64,000 nt of DNA from Parelaphostrongylus tenuis (Eukaryota; Nematoda; Chromadorea; Rhabditida; Metastrongylidae): the NCBI GenBank assembly GCA_019055375.1, contig JAHQIW010007237.1, positions 62,001-126,000 on the forward strand, given 5' to 3'. A program made the position numbers and the translations under genes. The notes beneath the pieces were generated by a model that worked only from the letters and a program-made list of their open reading frames with translations, was not told the origin of the DNA and did no database searches. Shown piece by piece: positions 12,201-21,476 of the stretch (positions within the stretch are counted from its first letter, which is position 1; every line of letters starts with the position of its first letter).

Positions 12201-15200
12201 TTTTAAACTCCGGAGGCGTAAAGGCTTTGCGTCAGAACGTGTGATCGAACCAACGACGAGGCGTTTCGTCGAGGAGGGGACCTCTAACCGCTGCACTTTA
12301 AAAACCATAGAACCAATCATTTACGTAGCTCCATTCGTCAACTATACTATCTATTACGAAATTCCTACAGCTAAACACGATCATTAGTGAGTTTATGTAG
12401 TTCATTGCAACAGCCAAACACTCTGGTACTTCTCCAAAAAAAACAGTGCAAAAAACTTTAATGATTAGTTCTATACTCCACAAAATAAATAGTTCAGTTG
12501 CTGTTGCTTCCTATCGTTGAAATAAACAAAAGAAACTTGCCCATCAATAGGACTTACCATGGGTGGAGGACCAAGTCGGCCCGTACCAGGAGGCAATCGA
12601 ATCGCCGTACCAGGAGGTTGTCGTCCTGGATATGGAATTTGTGGCGCCTGAGGAAGAGGACCAGAAGGAAATCGCCCTTGATATGGGATCTGTGGCGCCT
12701 GAGGAAGAGGACCAGTCCTGGGTGTTCTGACCAGCGTTGCTGTTTTATACGGTGTAGAGGGGAGATAAGTAGCTCGGTGGCCATTAGGTACAGCTCGTTT
12801 CGCTCGACCGAGTGAAACGACGAGCTGGAAGCAAAAAAGTCGTAGTTTCTGAGCAAAAATATTGAAACTGATTTGGCATTTTTTGTTGATCTTTCTATTC
12901 TTCTTTATTTATTTTTCCTCATAGACTACTAAGATCGTAAACGACTGCAACCATTGATATATCGCTATCGAAGAAATCTCACCACTTCATGTTGACCTTG
13001 TTCTTGATGCGGAACTGAACGAGATTGGCGATATCGATGGGCGATGGGTGGATAATTCCCATTGGTGGATTGTTTCAGACTTCTCACCTAAGAGATCTTC
13101 TTTTCTAATGGAAGCGAAGAACATTATTGAGTAAATATCTAATCACTGACCTGATTAGTGTTGTAGACTATTTGCTGGATTCCATGCGCCACTTGACGAC
13201 CTCCATAAGCACTCTGAGGGATTTGAGGTGCATGAGGCGAAGCAACGGCTAGCGAAGGTGGCAGCGCTGCACGTCGTGACACTATTCCAGGTTGCGGTGA
13301 ACCGCCTGGGGGTGCTGCTCCGCGACACTTTTGGCACTGGAAAGCAACTGAAAGTTGGTAGGATTTCTGTATATTCGAAAGCTTAAATCTTTGGCTAGCG
13401 CTATACGTGGCCGTTTTTGAAAAAGTTTTTTTTTTTATAGCACTGTTGCATCCCGAACAAAATCATGGTTCACGTGCGCCACGCGTTTTTTTCCTTATTC
13501 TGCTTCGCTGGACAATATTCTTCCTCAGGCTGCTAATCACTTCGATAGCACGATTCTCGAAGAACCCAAATGTGCTTGCTCTTTGGAGAAGCTTTTTTGA
13601 CAGCGCTGTAGAAAAAAAATTTGTGCTTTATACTTCGTCGGACGGAACTCCTCTTTCAAACTATGAGTAATCAATTGATATCGTAAGTTTCAGTGATCCT
13701 AACGCTGTTTTACTTTTTGGAAAGGCCATCTCACTGCAGTGTATCAGAGAAAATAAGAATGATTTCCGCACATTCGGCAGTCTGTTTAACGACTAACCTA
13801 CCGGAAGGGCTATCGATCAATGATAGGACGACCTGACGGGGTTAGGCATGTGATGCGCAACTTGTTGATAAATTGGGAATTTTTTTTGCGCATTACAAGA
13901 AACTCCAAATAAAACTATTGATTCAGATACTGCAAGATTTTCTCTACACGTTCATATGCTATTCGTGCTTACAGCGCTTATACGCAAGATAAAAATGAAA
14001 GCGCGGGGTCCATTTAATATAAAATTTCATATTAGATTTCACGGCATTATAAAGGGGTGTTTTAAAAAACCGGTCACGTACGGCTCTAGCCAGAGATGTA
14101 AGCTTCCGAATGTTTATTAACACTCTTACAAAAAGTTCTGTCTGGGAAGTACGGTCAAATATTCATTTGCCGCTGTCTAACAGAAAAGAGCCGAAATAAA
14201 AAATTAGTTCGCCCTAATAGTTTGCTAATATTGAGATCGTTCCACAGCAACTGCTCCCCGTGAATAAAGGAGAGGCTAAAATTAATCCGATTTGCGTAAA
14301 TCCGGGTGTTTGATAATAAGAGGCAACGCAAAGTCGTGAACGCTCAAATCTTGATGTTTTACAAAAAAATAATGCAGTGAAATGATAAGGGATAAGGTTT
14401 TGGGTTGACTAATTCCTGAAAATGCGTTATACATGTGAATTTATCAAGCATTGTTAGAGATGGTCAAATGTATATCTATTTCTTATGATAATTTATGGTA
14501 ATCTGCCATTGCATCAGATCAGAGCTGTTATCACCTCGAAGAAGTTTGGTAGCAACTTGCAGACCCCAAAAGGATGGAAGTCCTGATGACGCGAGGTGCG
14601 TGAACGATCACGTGTGTATTACAGGGCATCTATGACCACCGCTTCACATGAACCGTCAGTAGACATGAGAGTGATTTTGAACTTATGCCACGATAAAATG
14701 AGACAGATTGTCTCTGGTAATTTTTTTCAGAAAAGTCAACGTAAATTTAATCAGACCAGTTCTGTGAGCAAATGAAGACTACTGTGCAGTTGTGGAATGT
14801 GTATTAGGATCAAGTGGAGTTCACTGATGTTAGCCCTAGTTATCTACGTTGCAATTATTACAAATCAGAGAGTATAACCCTATAGAAGAGCAAAGAAAAT
14901 TTGATCTCATGCAATTATTGCAGCATTTCAGGCGTCAACTAGCGTTGAGGTATGGTGTAGGTCATTGTTATAAGTCACCATGTGCTTTAAAAATCGTTTC
15001 AACTGGAATGATGCATTGGCTTTGAATGAAAAGCACGAACACAGTACTACATTTTCATCTGCAACAGATTTGAGTCGGCTTGGCAGGGATCAAAGTTCAT
15101 GTGACTCCTTAGGAGAATTTCTTTCTATCACAGGGTTTTTAGATAGATACTGGATAATTATCGATGTAACCGCCTTTAGTATATTCGCCTCAAAGTATTA

Positions 15201-18200
15201 CACTCTCCTTTCTTCGTTTATTAGTTGGGATCAATTAGTTTAGGAAATGATTAAGCAGACGATTAAAGGAAAATTTTCACCATTATCTTCTAAGAATGCA
15301 TGCGTTGGAAGAATGAGACAGATAAATGGGCTTAAAGATTATGGTCTTATAGATGAGAATATAAGCAGACATAGATTTTCAAACTGATATAACAATTCAA
15401 TAAAAAAGTGATGATGGAGAAACTTACAAATTGTGGGCTGGGTGTTTGACCCAGACCACCGAAAGGTAATGCGCTAGCAAATATACTCAACATCTGCGAG
15501 ACGCCAATGAGTTGAGGCAGACTGGCAAGGCGACTGTTCACCTTCTCGTTAACGATGGATGGCAACATATCACATATTCTTCCAGGAACCATCTCCCTCA
15601 CTTGACTGATGATTCGTGGCTAAATGAGGATTTTTGATGTTTGGCTATGAAATCAGTGTCCATCTAATTCCTAGTGATGATACTTAGATCTAAAAGCATT
15701 TTTGAAAATAGTTTGACGAGTTTGGATAGCAATAGGGGGAAATTAAAGGTTAACAGATTCAATACTGTGGCAAAATCTAGTAGTGTTTTTTCAGTTGAGG
15801 ACAAGACATGTGAACGTGTATAGATTTTTCAGCTCGATGTTAGCTTATCACCTACCTATGAGATGAGATTTCAGTAAAGATATGAAAAAGGACGGAGAAC
15901 TAGCTTTCATTCCATCATCTGAAAAAACTCACTTTGAATTGTGAATTAATGATCTGTCCTATGAGACCGCCATTCTCAATGTAAGCATCTGCGTATCCAA
16001 TTCGAACATTACACGAGGCGATTCGCACGTAAGGACCAGCTGGCCCACGTTCTATGCTTAAAGCCACCGTGATTCCCACCTAGAAGTTTCAGAAGATTGG
16101 AACCACGTGTTCTGGTTCAATAGGTATAATGGAGCTCATAAATTTCTGGTAAATAGTTGAGGTTATTTTCGTATTTTGTAACTGAAACCATCATGAATCC
16201 AGTCGGGGCAATTACATAACCGATGTAATTGAAACTGAATTACATTCTCACTCTGAAAGTAACGGAGCTATCGCGGCAATTACAGATCAGTATGAGGCCT
16301 ACCCTTCCTACTGCAAGTAAGAGAATATACGTGTTGCAGTACAAAAAAATGAACGCCATCACTAAAAATGCGCTTCCCACCCTAAAGTCACAATTTCACT
16401 ACACACGATCAACAATTATTCTTCCTTATTGTGTATAACTCCATCATTGTTTTCTAGAGTATCGATTTACTACGTAAAGCAAGATATTGAACACCCAGCA
16501 TGTTGATGTAATTGATTGGAAAATTTCTGTCATATTTTCGAAACGCACAGAAAAAATTTATTTATGCATCAATTAAGCGGTATCAAAATCTTCAGTGTAT
16601 TTACTGCCTTTTTCGCAGTGCTATGATGTTTCATATATACCAAAGAGAATTGAGTGATGAGCGTCTGAGGTCGTATTTTTGCTGACCACTCAATTCTCTT
16701 GTGTATATATGAAGCATTATAACACTGCGAAAAAGGCAGTAAATACACTAGAGATTTTTAGTGTTGCTTATCACAATGGCTGGCAGCTCAACTTGGTTTA
16801 TAAGGCGAAATCGCATCCCTGAGCAAACCCGTTAAACGTGTGGCTGACAGCTATCATAGAGATACTGAAGAATGAGTGCTGGAGTGAAGGCACCTTCGTG
16901 GTGTAGTGGTACCACGCGTCCCCGGTATGGATGAAACGCGGTTCGATACCCGTCTCAGGTTGCATTTTTGCTCATCACTCAATTCTCTTAGGTATATATT
17001 AAACACCAGTATGGCTCAAATAAAAAACAAATCGATAGTCAAAGTAGTCTCCATCCTTTTGAGGGCAATTCAACCACATATCCGGCAGCATTAAGAGATT
17101 GCGGCGGTAGAACTCGCGATCCCTCAATCTGAAGACTGAACATTTTGCTCAATTCTGGGACGTTGTGGTAGAAGTGAAGGAGCAGAAGAAATTCTTCCTT
17201 GGACAGTTCAATTCTGGAAGCTGTGTAGACGGATGATATATCGCTCGATAAGCAAGAAAACGAGCTGTCTTATGAGTCAATTTCGCATGAAATATATGTG
17301 CAAAAAACATTTTCTCATGTAATGCGGCAGAAGTTTTCTTACAACTTGTTATATCAGGTGATTATGGTAGAATAATCAAGCTCAGAATTCGACATTCTCA
17401 TGCGGAAATGCAAAGGATTGTAAGTCAGTGCCAGAATTAGTTATCGTCAAGCGTAGGGAAGGCTTAATTTCAAGTTAGCTAACTTTCCCGTTAAGCAGAA
17501 TGTGCGAAAACTGTATGCTTAATAATTGACAAAGCCTAAGAATAGTCGCTCAACTAGTCCTTTTCAAATTTGTTATAGGTCGTATAAGTCATGAAGAATG
17601 GCATATGTAGGGTTAAGGTTATTGAAGCAAATTCAATTATATTAGATTGACGCTGAAGGAAGTTACCTGCTGAATGTTCAGCTGTATGATTCCTGATAAT
17701 GGAATTGGCAAAAGAACCACAACTTGGCCTCCTAAATTACCAGTAACCCTGAAAAGTGCTCGAATAAAGAGACGTCTAATATATTATTTATATTAATATA
17801 TTATTCAATTAATTAAGAGAAAACTAACCCAACGTCAACATTGTCCACTTGTAGAACTATTAAGTTTGGTGGAGCCGGATACAGAGTAACACGCTGTGGG
17901 CAACGATATCGTGAGACATAGAGATTGTAAATCTGCACACATCCTTGAACCTGCAAGGCTCGCATGATATGGATTTTCTAAGCGATAATTCGTATTTATT
18001 CCAATGCATATTCGTTCAGAGTACTCATTCTGCCATAAAGAGACTATGGGCTACTTTTTTGGTATTCAATCGATAGTTAATACAATGTAGGTGTGGTATT
18101 AGACGTGGTTCGCGGGAGCTGTTTTCTACATTTGATTATTCTGAAGAAAAAATGCGATCAATTCTTTGAAGCCCAACTTAGGCGGATTAAACTTGAGAGT

Positions 18201-19895
18201 GGCCTTAAATATCTGGCATACAAAATCAGATCTAACCGCCCGTCGAAAAATACACGTCAAAATTTTATTCTAATTCTTTATCAATGTGCAATCTATACGC
18301 CATCTCAGTGGAAGCAGATCATTCTAAATGTTCAAAGGGCTTCACTATCACGCTTGGTGCATCGCTGCAACCCTACCAATTCCTCCTATACCGATTGCTC
18401 TATGTTTCTTGGATGACTTTTTATTCGATACTATGTTTGAGCTATTGTGAAAAATTATTGAGAAGAACGATTCAAAAGTAGGAATAGAACTTGTTGGATA
18501 GCAGCATTAATTGCTGTTTTGGCCTTGCAGCTGTTGTTAGGGACCCACCTGAGGAATGCACTGGGAGATTGGAGGAATTCGGGCCCTCTTAATTTCCTGG
18601 TTCAACACATCGGCGATCATAGCACTGGCATATTGGAATGTGCGTTGATTTATACGCGCACGAATTCCGGGATAGCCACGAACTCCTTGCAAAAGTACTG
18701 GGTTAAAATCATACGCTCTGAAAGCACAAATATTACTTTACTTTGTTTATGATGGTATCACAAATCCAAGTCTGCCCTGTATGTCACAAAAACCTTCCAG
18801 TTCCAATATTCAATAAGAAAAAATGTAGCACTCTACGCTTGGACCAATAGAGGACACTCGAAAATCCCGAAAAAGTGTAAATTTCTAGTTAGCTAGCCAT
18901 AAGTGACGAATGAATAGTGATTTACGAAAGAAATCGTTTTAATTGTGTCATCAATGACGAACCCGCCAGCGAATGGACCGACGGCTTGTCCACCGGCAAT
19001 GGCTTGTCCACCGGCAATTCGGACACCTCGGAACTGCTGACGAGCTACATTACCCGAAACGAACCCCGCCAACCAAATGAAGATGATCACCTTAAAACAA
19101 TAGGATATCAGATGTAGCAGTTTGATTGGTTGCCTTTGATCTACTAGTGGAAAACTTTCAGATTGAGATGTTCACAATGAAAATCATTCCGATTTTCAGC
19201 TTAGATTGTACTGAAGGGAATACACAACCATTTTGTGCGCTGCTGCAACTTGTATTTGTTTTCACTTTTCGCCTTATGGCCAAACTATCTCAAATTTTAT
19301 CAGTTTCGAGAATGCGGAAACATTTCTTTTGCTGAGATGTGCTCATTATGAAAATATTCGCTCAAGTAGAAACTCAAACTTTAAACTGCGACATCTACTG
19401 GAAAAACCACTTTCTTCAATAGAGATGTCATTTGTAATGACTGTGATATTGATTATTTTTGTAAGAACCTTACAACACATTCTGGAAGTAGCGTAATTCA
19501 CTCGATTGGATCGCGACATCTGTATGCATGCGTTTCAAAAATGAACTCCGTGAGGCCCGAACCAAGGAGTGGTGATCTGATCTTTGAGACACATGTTCCA
19601 TTGTTCGATTCAAAAGAAGGGAAAATAATCGTGCAATCACAAGAGAGAGAAAGAAACCATTCGATCAGTGCTTCCAAAGGACTGTCTGATCGGACGTTGT
19701 AGCATCCAAGTCGTGCGGAATACGTTAAGAAATCTGCATAATGGATAATGGCCGATAACTTCATTTCTTTGCATGTCACTTCCTTTCGTGCTGCACTCAG
19801 CAGAATTTCAAAGAATTATGGAATTATTGACACAGCTTTCTAGAAAAATATGTCTGAAATTCATCTGGATTACAACGTACTTCTTTGATGACCAT
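422..19895 (-). CDS. BPI/LBP/PLTP-family secreted lipid-binding protein, 18 coding exons, 853 aa
   Basis: Coding exons, 5' to 3' on the minus strand: 19895-19881, 19090-18963, 18717-18549, 17950-17829, 17748-17667, 16079-15933, 15619-15428, 13336-13151, 13087-12983, 12824-12558, 9534-9406, 9243-9111, 8953-8842, 6469-6358, 5825-5582, 3138-3077, 2482-2306 and 601-422. Every intron is GT-AG, all phases agree, and the sum is 2562 nt, a multiple of three. The protein has a signal peptide (about 1-18), a BPI N-domain (about 49-285), a proline-rich linker (about 286-514) and a BPI C-domain (about 515-853). Recognisable family blocks are PGIRARINQRTFQYA, SDYTINTLFYQL, FGDILPAVREKYPNQKI and GNRLVGTAMITNLKL. 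The family binds lipids or phospholipids outside cells; in C. elegans it includes NRF-5, active in lipid and drug transport. Which member this is cannot be told. Least certain are the exon 2 donor (GGGTTC), the AAG acceptors of exons 2, 15 and 17, and the last acceptor, where 620 is an alternative that would need a different upstream phase. Confidence 0.85.
1602..2253. mobile_element. Non-autonomous DNA transposon, TIR family T, copy 1
   Basis: The ends are long imperfect inverted repeats of about 100 bp. The left end reads GTGTTAGTAATCATT...AAATCTCTGGCTCGAGCC, and the reverse complement of the right end reads GTGTTAGTAATCATTC...CAATCTCTAGCTAGAG. The 652-bp element has no credible transposase frame, so it behaves like a MITE. 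It sits in intron 17 of the BPI-family gene. Confidence 0.6.
3395..3610. repeat. Diverged fragment of TIR family T
   Basis: The run from GTAATCAGACTCTGG to GCATATTTCTCGCGG...AGTAACCATCCGACAATG parallels the inner part of the 1602-2253 copy (GCATATTTCTTGCCGG...AGTAATCATTCGATG). Only one end is recognisable. It lies in intron 15 of the BPI-family gene. Confidence 0.35.
4101..4935 (+). mobile_element. RTE-type LINE remnant, 3' part of reverse transcriptase
   Basis: The first 130 codons are open and match the end of nematode RTE-like endonuclease/reverse transcriptase proteins: QLMKNPWCEGKQIELYG, TSYVYFRRSVNMVNN, RRRGAAWTAFGSLKEA and HLYDWTVLPALCYKT. Downstream, frames shift among the three phases and pass through the usual KHRWVGHLIRR segment, so the copy is dead. 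It is antisense inside intron 15 of the BPI-family gene. The copy at 52385-52985 is its closest relative here. Endonuclease and early RT regions are missing. Confidence 0.7.
7144..7230 (-). CDS. Candidate cassette exon in intron 13 of the BPI-family gene
   Basis: An 87-nt open block is bounded by GGTTAGTCAG on its 5' side and GTACAC on its 3' side. It enters in phase 2 and leaves in phase 2, as the exon 13/14 junction requires, so including it would insert 29 residues (ARMPSDMQDLRPQERAG...) without a frameshift. It is richer in GC than its surroundings. Family alignment favours direct joining of exons 13 and 14, so this would be alternative or simply fortuitous. Confidence 0.25.
7845..7937 (-). 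CDS. 30-codon hydrophobic micro-ORF within intron 13
   Basis: ATG at 7937-7935 to TGA at 7847-7845 encodes MTDCLLGLACIAMPLFLIVV and ten more residues. It is essentially one membrane helix with four cysteines. No splice or promoter context confirms it, and nothing identifies a family. It could be chance, a tiny nested gene or a first exon. Confidence 0.15.
   Translation of the reverse strand: MTDCLLGLACIAMPLFLIVVFTSCISNLGS
8337..8412. repeat. (TA)n microsatellite
   Basis: About 75 bp of almost pure TA dinucleotides with a few CATATG interruptions, in intron 13 of the BPI-family gene. A shorter ATATAT tract follows at about 8645-8670. Confidence 0.9.
9406..13336 (-). CDS. Proline-rich linker exons (8-11) between the BPI domains
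   Basis: Exons 13336-13151, 13087-12983, 12824-12558 and 9534-9406 all join in phase 0. They encode about 229 residues, where family members normally have a short connector. The linker opens with CQKC (286-289), runs through Pro/Gln/Ala-rich sequence and IVSRRAALPPS, and contains RAKR (389-392). It has a tandem repeat, GPLPQAPQIPYQGRFPS then GPLPQAPQIPYPGRQPP, and ends in MPPPPPTCARCPP with a second CxxC (488-491). Exon 9 has another open frame ending in QFRIKNKVNMKW, but its in-frame upstream TGA and wrong exit phase exclude it. Acceptors are TTTCCAG, CTCTTAG, GCTTCCAG and TTTTAG; donors are GTCAGT, GTGAGA, GTAAGT and GTACGT. The linker is probably extended and disordered. Glycosylation or proteolysis here is only inference. 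Confidence 0.75.
10146..11215 (-). mobile_element. Mariner-like transposon remnant, family A, copy 1
   Basis: Read on the minus strand, the copy begins VVELHKKGMKTAKI...ITGFR and passes through LSKVLFPDEKISTQS, where the family has LFTDEKLFTVE. It ends with RKRFLKCIEAKHGNFEI, the usual mariner C-terminal tip. Its final bases (ACTTTTTTGTTTATTGTT...CCAATAAACGT...ATTCCTCC) match the end of the copy at 25862-26757. Many stops and frameshifts mark it as inactive. It lies inside intron 10 of the BPI-family gene, in the same orientation. Confidence 0.65.
11500..11600 (+). repeat. Dispersed repeat R1, copy in intron 10
   Basis: The sequence GTTAAGGCGAAACAGGCGCC...TATATAGCACAT...ATGGCTCAAAGCATGAT aligns with the R1 consensus built from the copies near 27.0, 51.0 and 53.4 kb. 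No coding frame was seen. Confidence 0.4.
11886..12165 (+). mobile_element. tRNA-derived SINE, family S1, copy in intron 10
   Basis: The 5' end, GTGCCGTGGCCCAGTGGTTG followed by TGATGCTCGTC, is a tRNA-like head with a D-arm/A-box. The tail has TCTACGACG...AAGAAGAAAACAAAAAACGAA and ends in GTAAAGT. The same order occurs at 30008-30270, 44130-44403 (minus) and 53701-53955. It is antisense to the BPI-family gene. Confidence 0.55.
12188..12315 (-). mobile_element. tRNA-like SINE head, family S2
   Basis: On the minus strand AAGTGCAGCGGTTAGAGGTC is a good A-box region and GTTGGTTCGATCAC a B-box, about 45 bp apart, as in tRNA-derived pol III promoters. The bases do not fold into an intact tRNA, so it is treated as a SINE fragment rather than a tRNA gene. 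It is adjacent to the S1 copy in intron 10. Confidence 0.5.
13362..14140. mobile_element. Non-autonomous DNA transposon, TIR family T, copy 2
   Basis: The left end, ATTCGAAAGCTTAAATCTTT, continues GGCTAGCGCTATACGTGGCC. The reverse complement of the right end, CATTCGGAAGCTTACATCTC, continues TGGCTAGAGCCGTACGTGACC. The termini therefore match each other and copy 1. About 780 bp, no transposase frame. Its left end stops about 25 bp upstream of the acceptor of exon 8 (AG at 13338-13337). Confidence 0.6.
15428..19090 (-). CDS. N-terminal BPI domain exons (2-7)
   Basis: Exon 2 ends the signal peptide and encodes a Gly/Ala/Gln-rich stretch with IAGGQA twice. Exon 3 (18717-18549) starts the domain with YDFNPVLLQGVRGYPGIRAR and ends CIPQ. 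Exons 4 and 5, split by an 80-bp intron, carry the NLYVSRYRCPQRV and VTGNLGGQVVVLLPI strands. Exon 6 (16079-15933) holds Cys195 in VRIASCNVRIGYADAY. Exon 7 (15619-15428) holds Cys237 in PGRICDML. The 42-residue spacing matches the Cys135-Cys175 disulfide of mammalian BPI. Acceptors are GTGCTTTCAG, CCTTGCAG, TTTTCAG, CTTCTAG and CATTTAG; the donor after exon 7 is GTAAGT. This half of the gene is the best supported, because residue pattern, cysteines and phases all agree. Confidence 0.85.
16594..16749. repeat. Foldback element with 69-bp inverted arms
   Basis: Arms 16594-16662 and 16681-16749 are near-perfect inverted copies (AGTGTATTTACTGCCTTTTT ... AAAAAGGCAGTAAATACACT) around an 18-nt spacer. 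The arm sequence GCTCATCACTCAATTCTCTT recurs immediately downstream in the tRNA-like element at 16886-16995, so the foldback appears to be two inverted SINE tails. It lies in intron 5 of the BPI-family gene. Confidence 0.75.
16886..16995 (+). mobile_element. tRNA-like SINE, family S3
   Basis: GGTGTAGTGGT is an A-box/D-arm with a 4-bp GTGG/CCAC stem, CGTCC/GGATG can form an anticodon stem, and GGTTCGATACC is a B-box. The T-stem and acceptor stem do not pair fully and loop position 33 is not T, so this is not a functional tRNA. The tail GCATTTTTGCTCATCACTCA is shared with the foldback upstream. Confidence 0.55.
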
Positions 19896-19921
19896 ACCAG
19901 TGCGGATCGCCAAGTGAATCT
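19881..19921 (-). promoter_or_regulatory. First exon with start codon and likely spliced-leader acceptor
   Basis: On the minus strand a good acceptor (ACATTTCAG, AG at 19921-19920) lies 24 nt upstream of ATG 19895-19893. Five codons (MVIKE) follow, then a GTACGT donor at 19880. Joined in phase 0 to the exon at 19090, this gives MVIKEVIIFIWLAGFVSG, a plausible signal peptide. The ORF at 19090 has no ATG of its own and begins with GTG straight after TTTTAAG, so an upstream start exon is required. An acceptor just before the first ATG is what nematode SL trans-splicing sites look like. The acceptor and donor are seen in the sequence; trans-splicing itself is inferred. Confidence 0.55.
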
Positions 19922-21476
19922 GAAATGTTCAAAGTAGTTGGACGAAAAATTGGATGTGCTCTGGCCGCGAAATCAGAGTGCCAACTGCAAATTCTTTCAC
20001 TAGACACCGGCCAGCAATTGACAGTGTCAGCAAATGTTCGAATATTCAAGGAATATGTGAAAAAGAAATGGAAACACGAGAAACTCCGTGCAGACAATAT
20101 GAGAATAGAAGACTCGTATCTGAAAAAAACGATTTATGCGTGGAGCTTTCAAAAGAATTTCTCTTGACGCTACACCAGAGCGGCTTGCTCAAAACAGTAG
20201 TCCAGTTTGGCAAAAACTAGGAAAATCATTTCATACGCTCGTGAAAGTGTCGTAAACACCTACAAGTATGGGAAATCAAAAGGTGAGAAGGGACATGATT
20301 TTTCAGCACTCAGTTCCTCCATCAATAGCTACAAAAATTTCATATTAGGCTTGCTCCATGAATTTCATAAGGAATAGATATGAAAACGACGTGTCAACGA
20401 CATTGATGGAGGCATATTTTTTGCAAATGTGCATAGACAATTAATATTGACAGATTTCATTCCATCGAAAAAAACCTTTCTTTCTCGGATAGATGCACTT
20501 TGAGAGCATTTCTAAGCCATTACCGTAGACGTTGTGAGTCATAATGGATCTGAGGGAGAGACGCCACTTTGTCATCAAGTTTCCTCTACTATGAGCCATG
20601 TTTGCTGAAGCTTAGCAAGATTCACGTACTCAACATCCAAAATCTACTTCAAATTAGATGAACACCCCACGCAGCCTGAACGGCCTACTCAAATTTGCAC
20701 TCTCTTGGTCATTTGAAGACAGAAGACCTTTTGAACGAAAACCGTCAAGAATAGTACACTCAGCGAAAGTCGGTGAATGAAGAAGAGAGATCAAAATTAC
20801 ATCAGAGAAAGCGATAACGACTTTGAAGAACTAGTAGCTTAGACTAAACGTCAATGGGAGTTGATACTGTAGATAAAAGAAGGCTTTAAGGAGTTTTTGT
20901 CGGATGGTGATAACGCATAGTTTTTGCTCGACGTTTTACACTCATGACTGGCATACAGTTTTCTGAAGCTAATCGAAAATTTTGAAAAGAAAAATCGCTA
21001 CAAAGAATTACAGCTTTGTTTCACTAGTATTTTTTGAGTGGATCAATAGCGACTGTCATCAGTCCGTTAGTCACAGCCAAAAGAAAAGTACAAACCGGTT
21101 TGTATACTTTATAATGACTCCTTCGCCTTACTCTATGGAACAAGAAACTTGGTCTGTTGTGCTTACGATGGAAATTTGCAAAGCAGATAATTATTAAATA
21201 AGGCAGAATATCCGTAAAAATCAAAACGACTTCATCATTAGTAAACTGGTACGAGATTTAAATTATGTAATCTCAAAGCGACGGTGATACTGAAGTTATC
21301 TTTTGAATCATTTCCGTTATTTTCACTGTTTCAGTCCTTTGGAAGATATGCGTTTTTTGCTTCTTTTTTTGAAAGCCTCAACAGTCATCCGAGAGATTGA
21401 ATCTGAGGTTGTCAACGATGTACTTTACGCTATAAATGGCATTCTTTTTGGCCCGCAACAGTAAAAATAAAATTAC
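19922..21476. other. Upstream flank of the BPI-family gene
   Basis: Open frames of 75-88 codons overlap on both strands at 19870-20220, and a membrane-like frame lies at 21224-21024 on the minus strand. None has a recognisable family or consistent splicing. A promoter could not be identified. Confidence 0.3.

Noticed and set aside
12983..13087. Alternative frame of linker exon 9 reading IDIANLVQFRIKNKVNMKW
   Set aside because: An in-frame TGA precedes it in every acceptor choice and its exit phase does not fit exon 10, while phase 0 fits both sides.
16889..16964. Possible functional tRNA gene
   Set aside because: The D and anticodon stems pair, but the T-stem and acceptor stem do not and position 33 of the loop is not T, so a SINE head is more likely.
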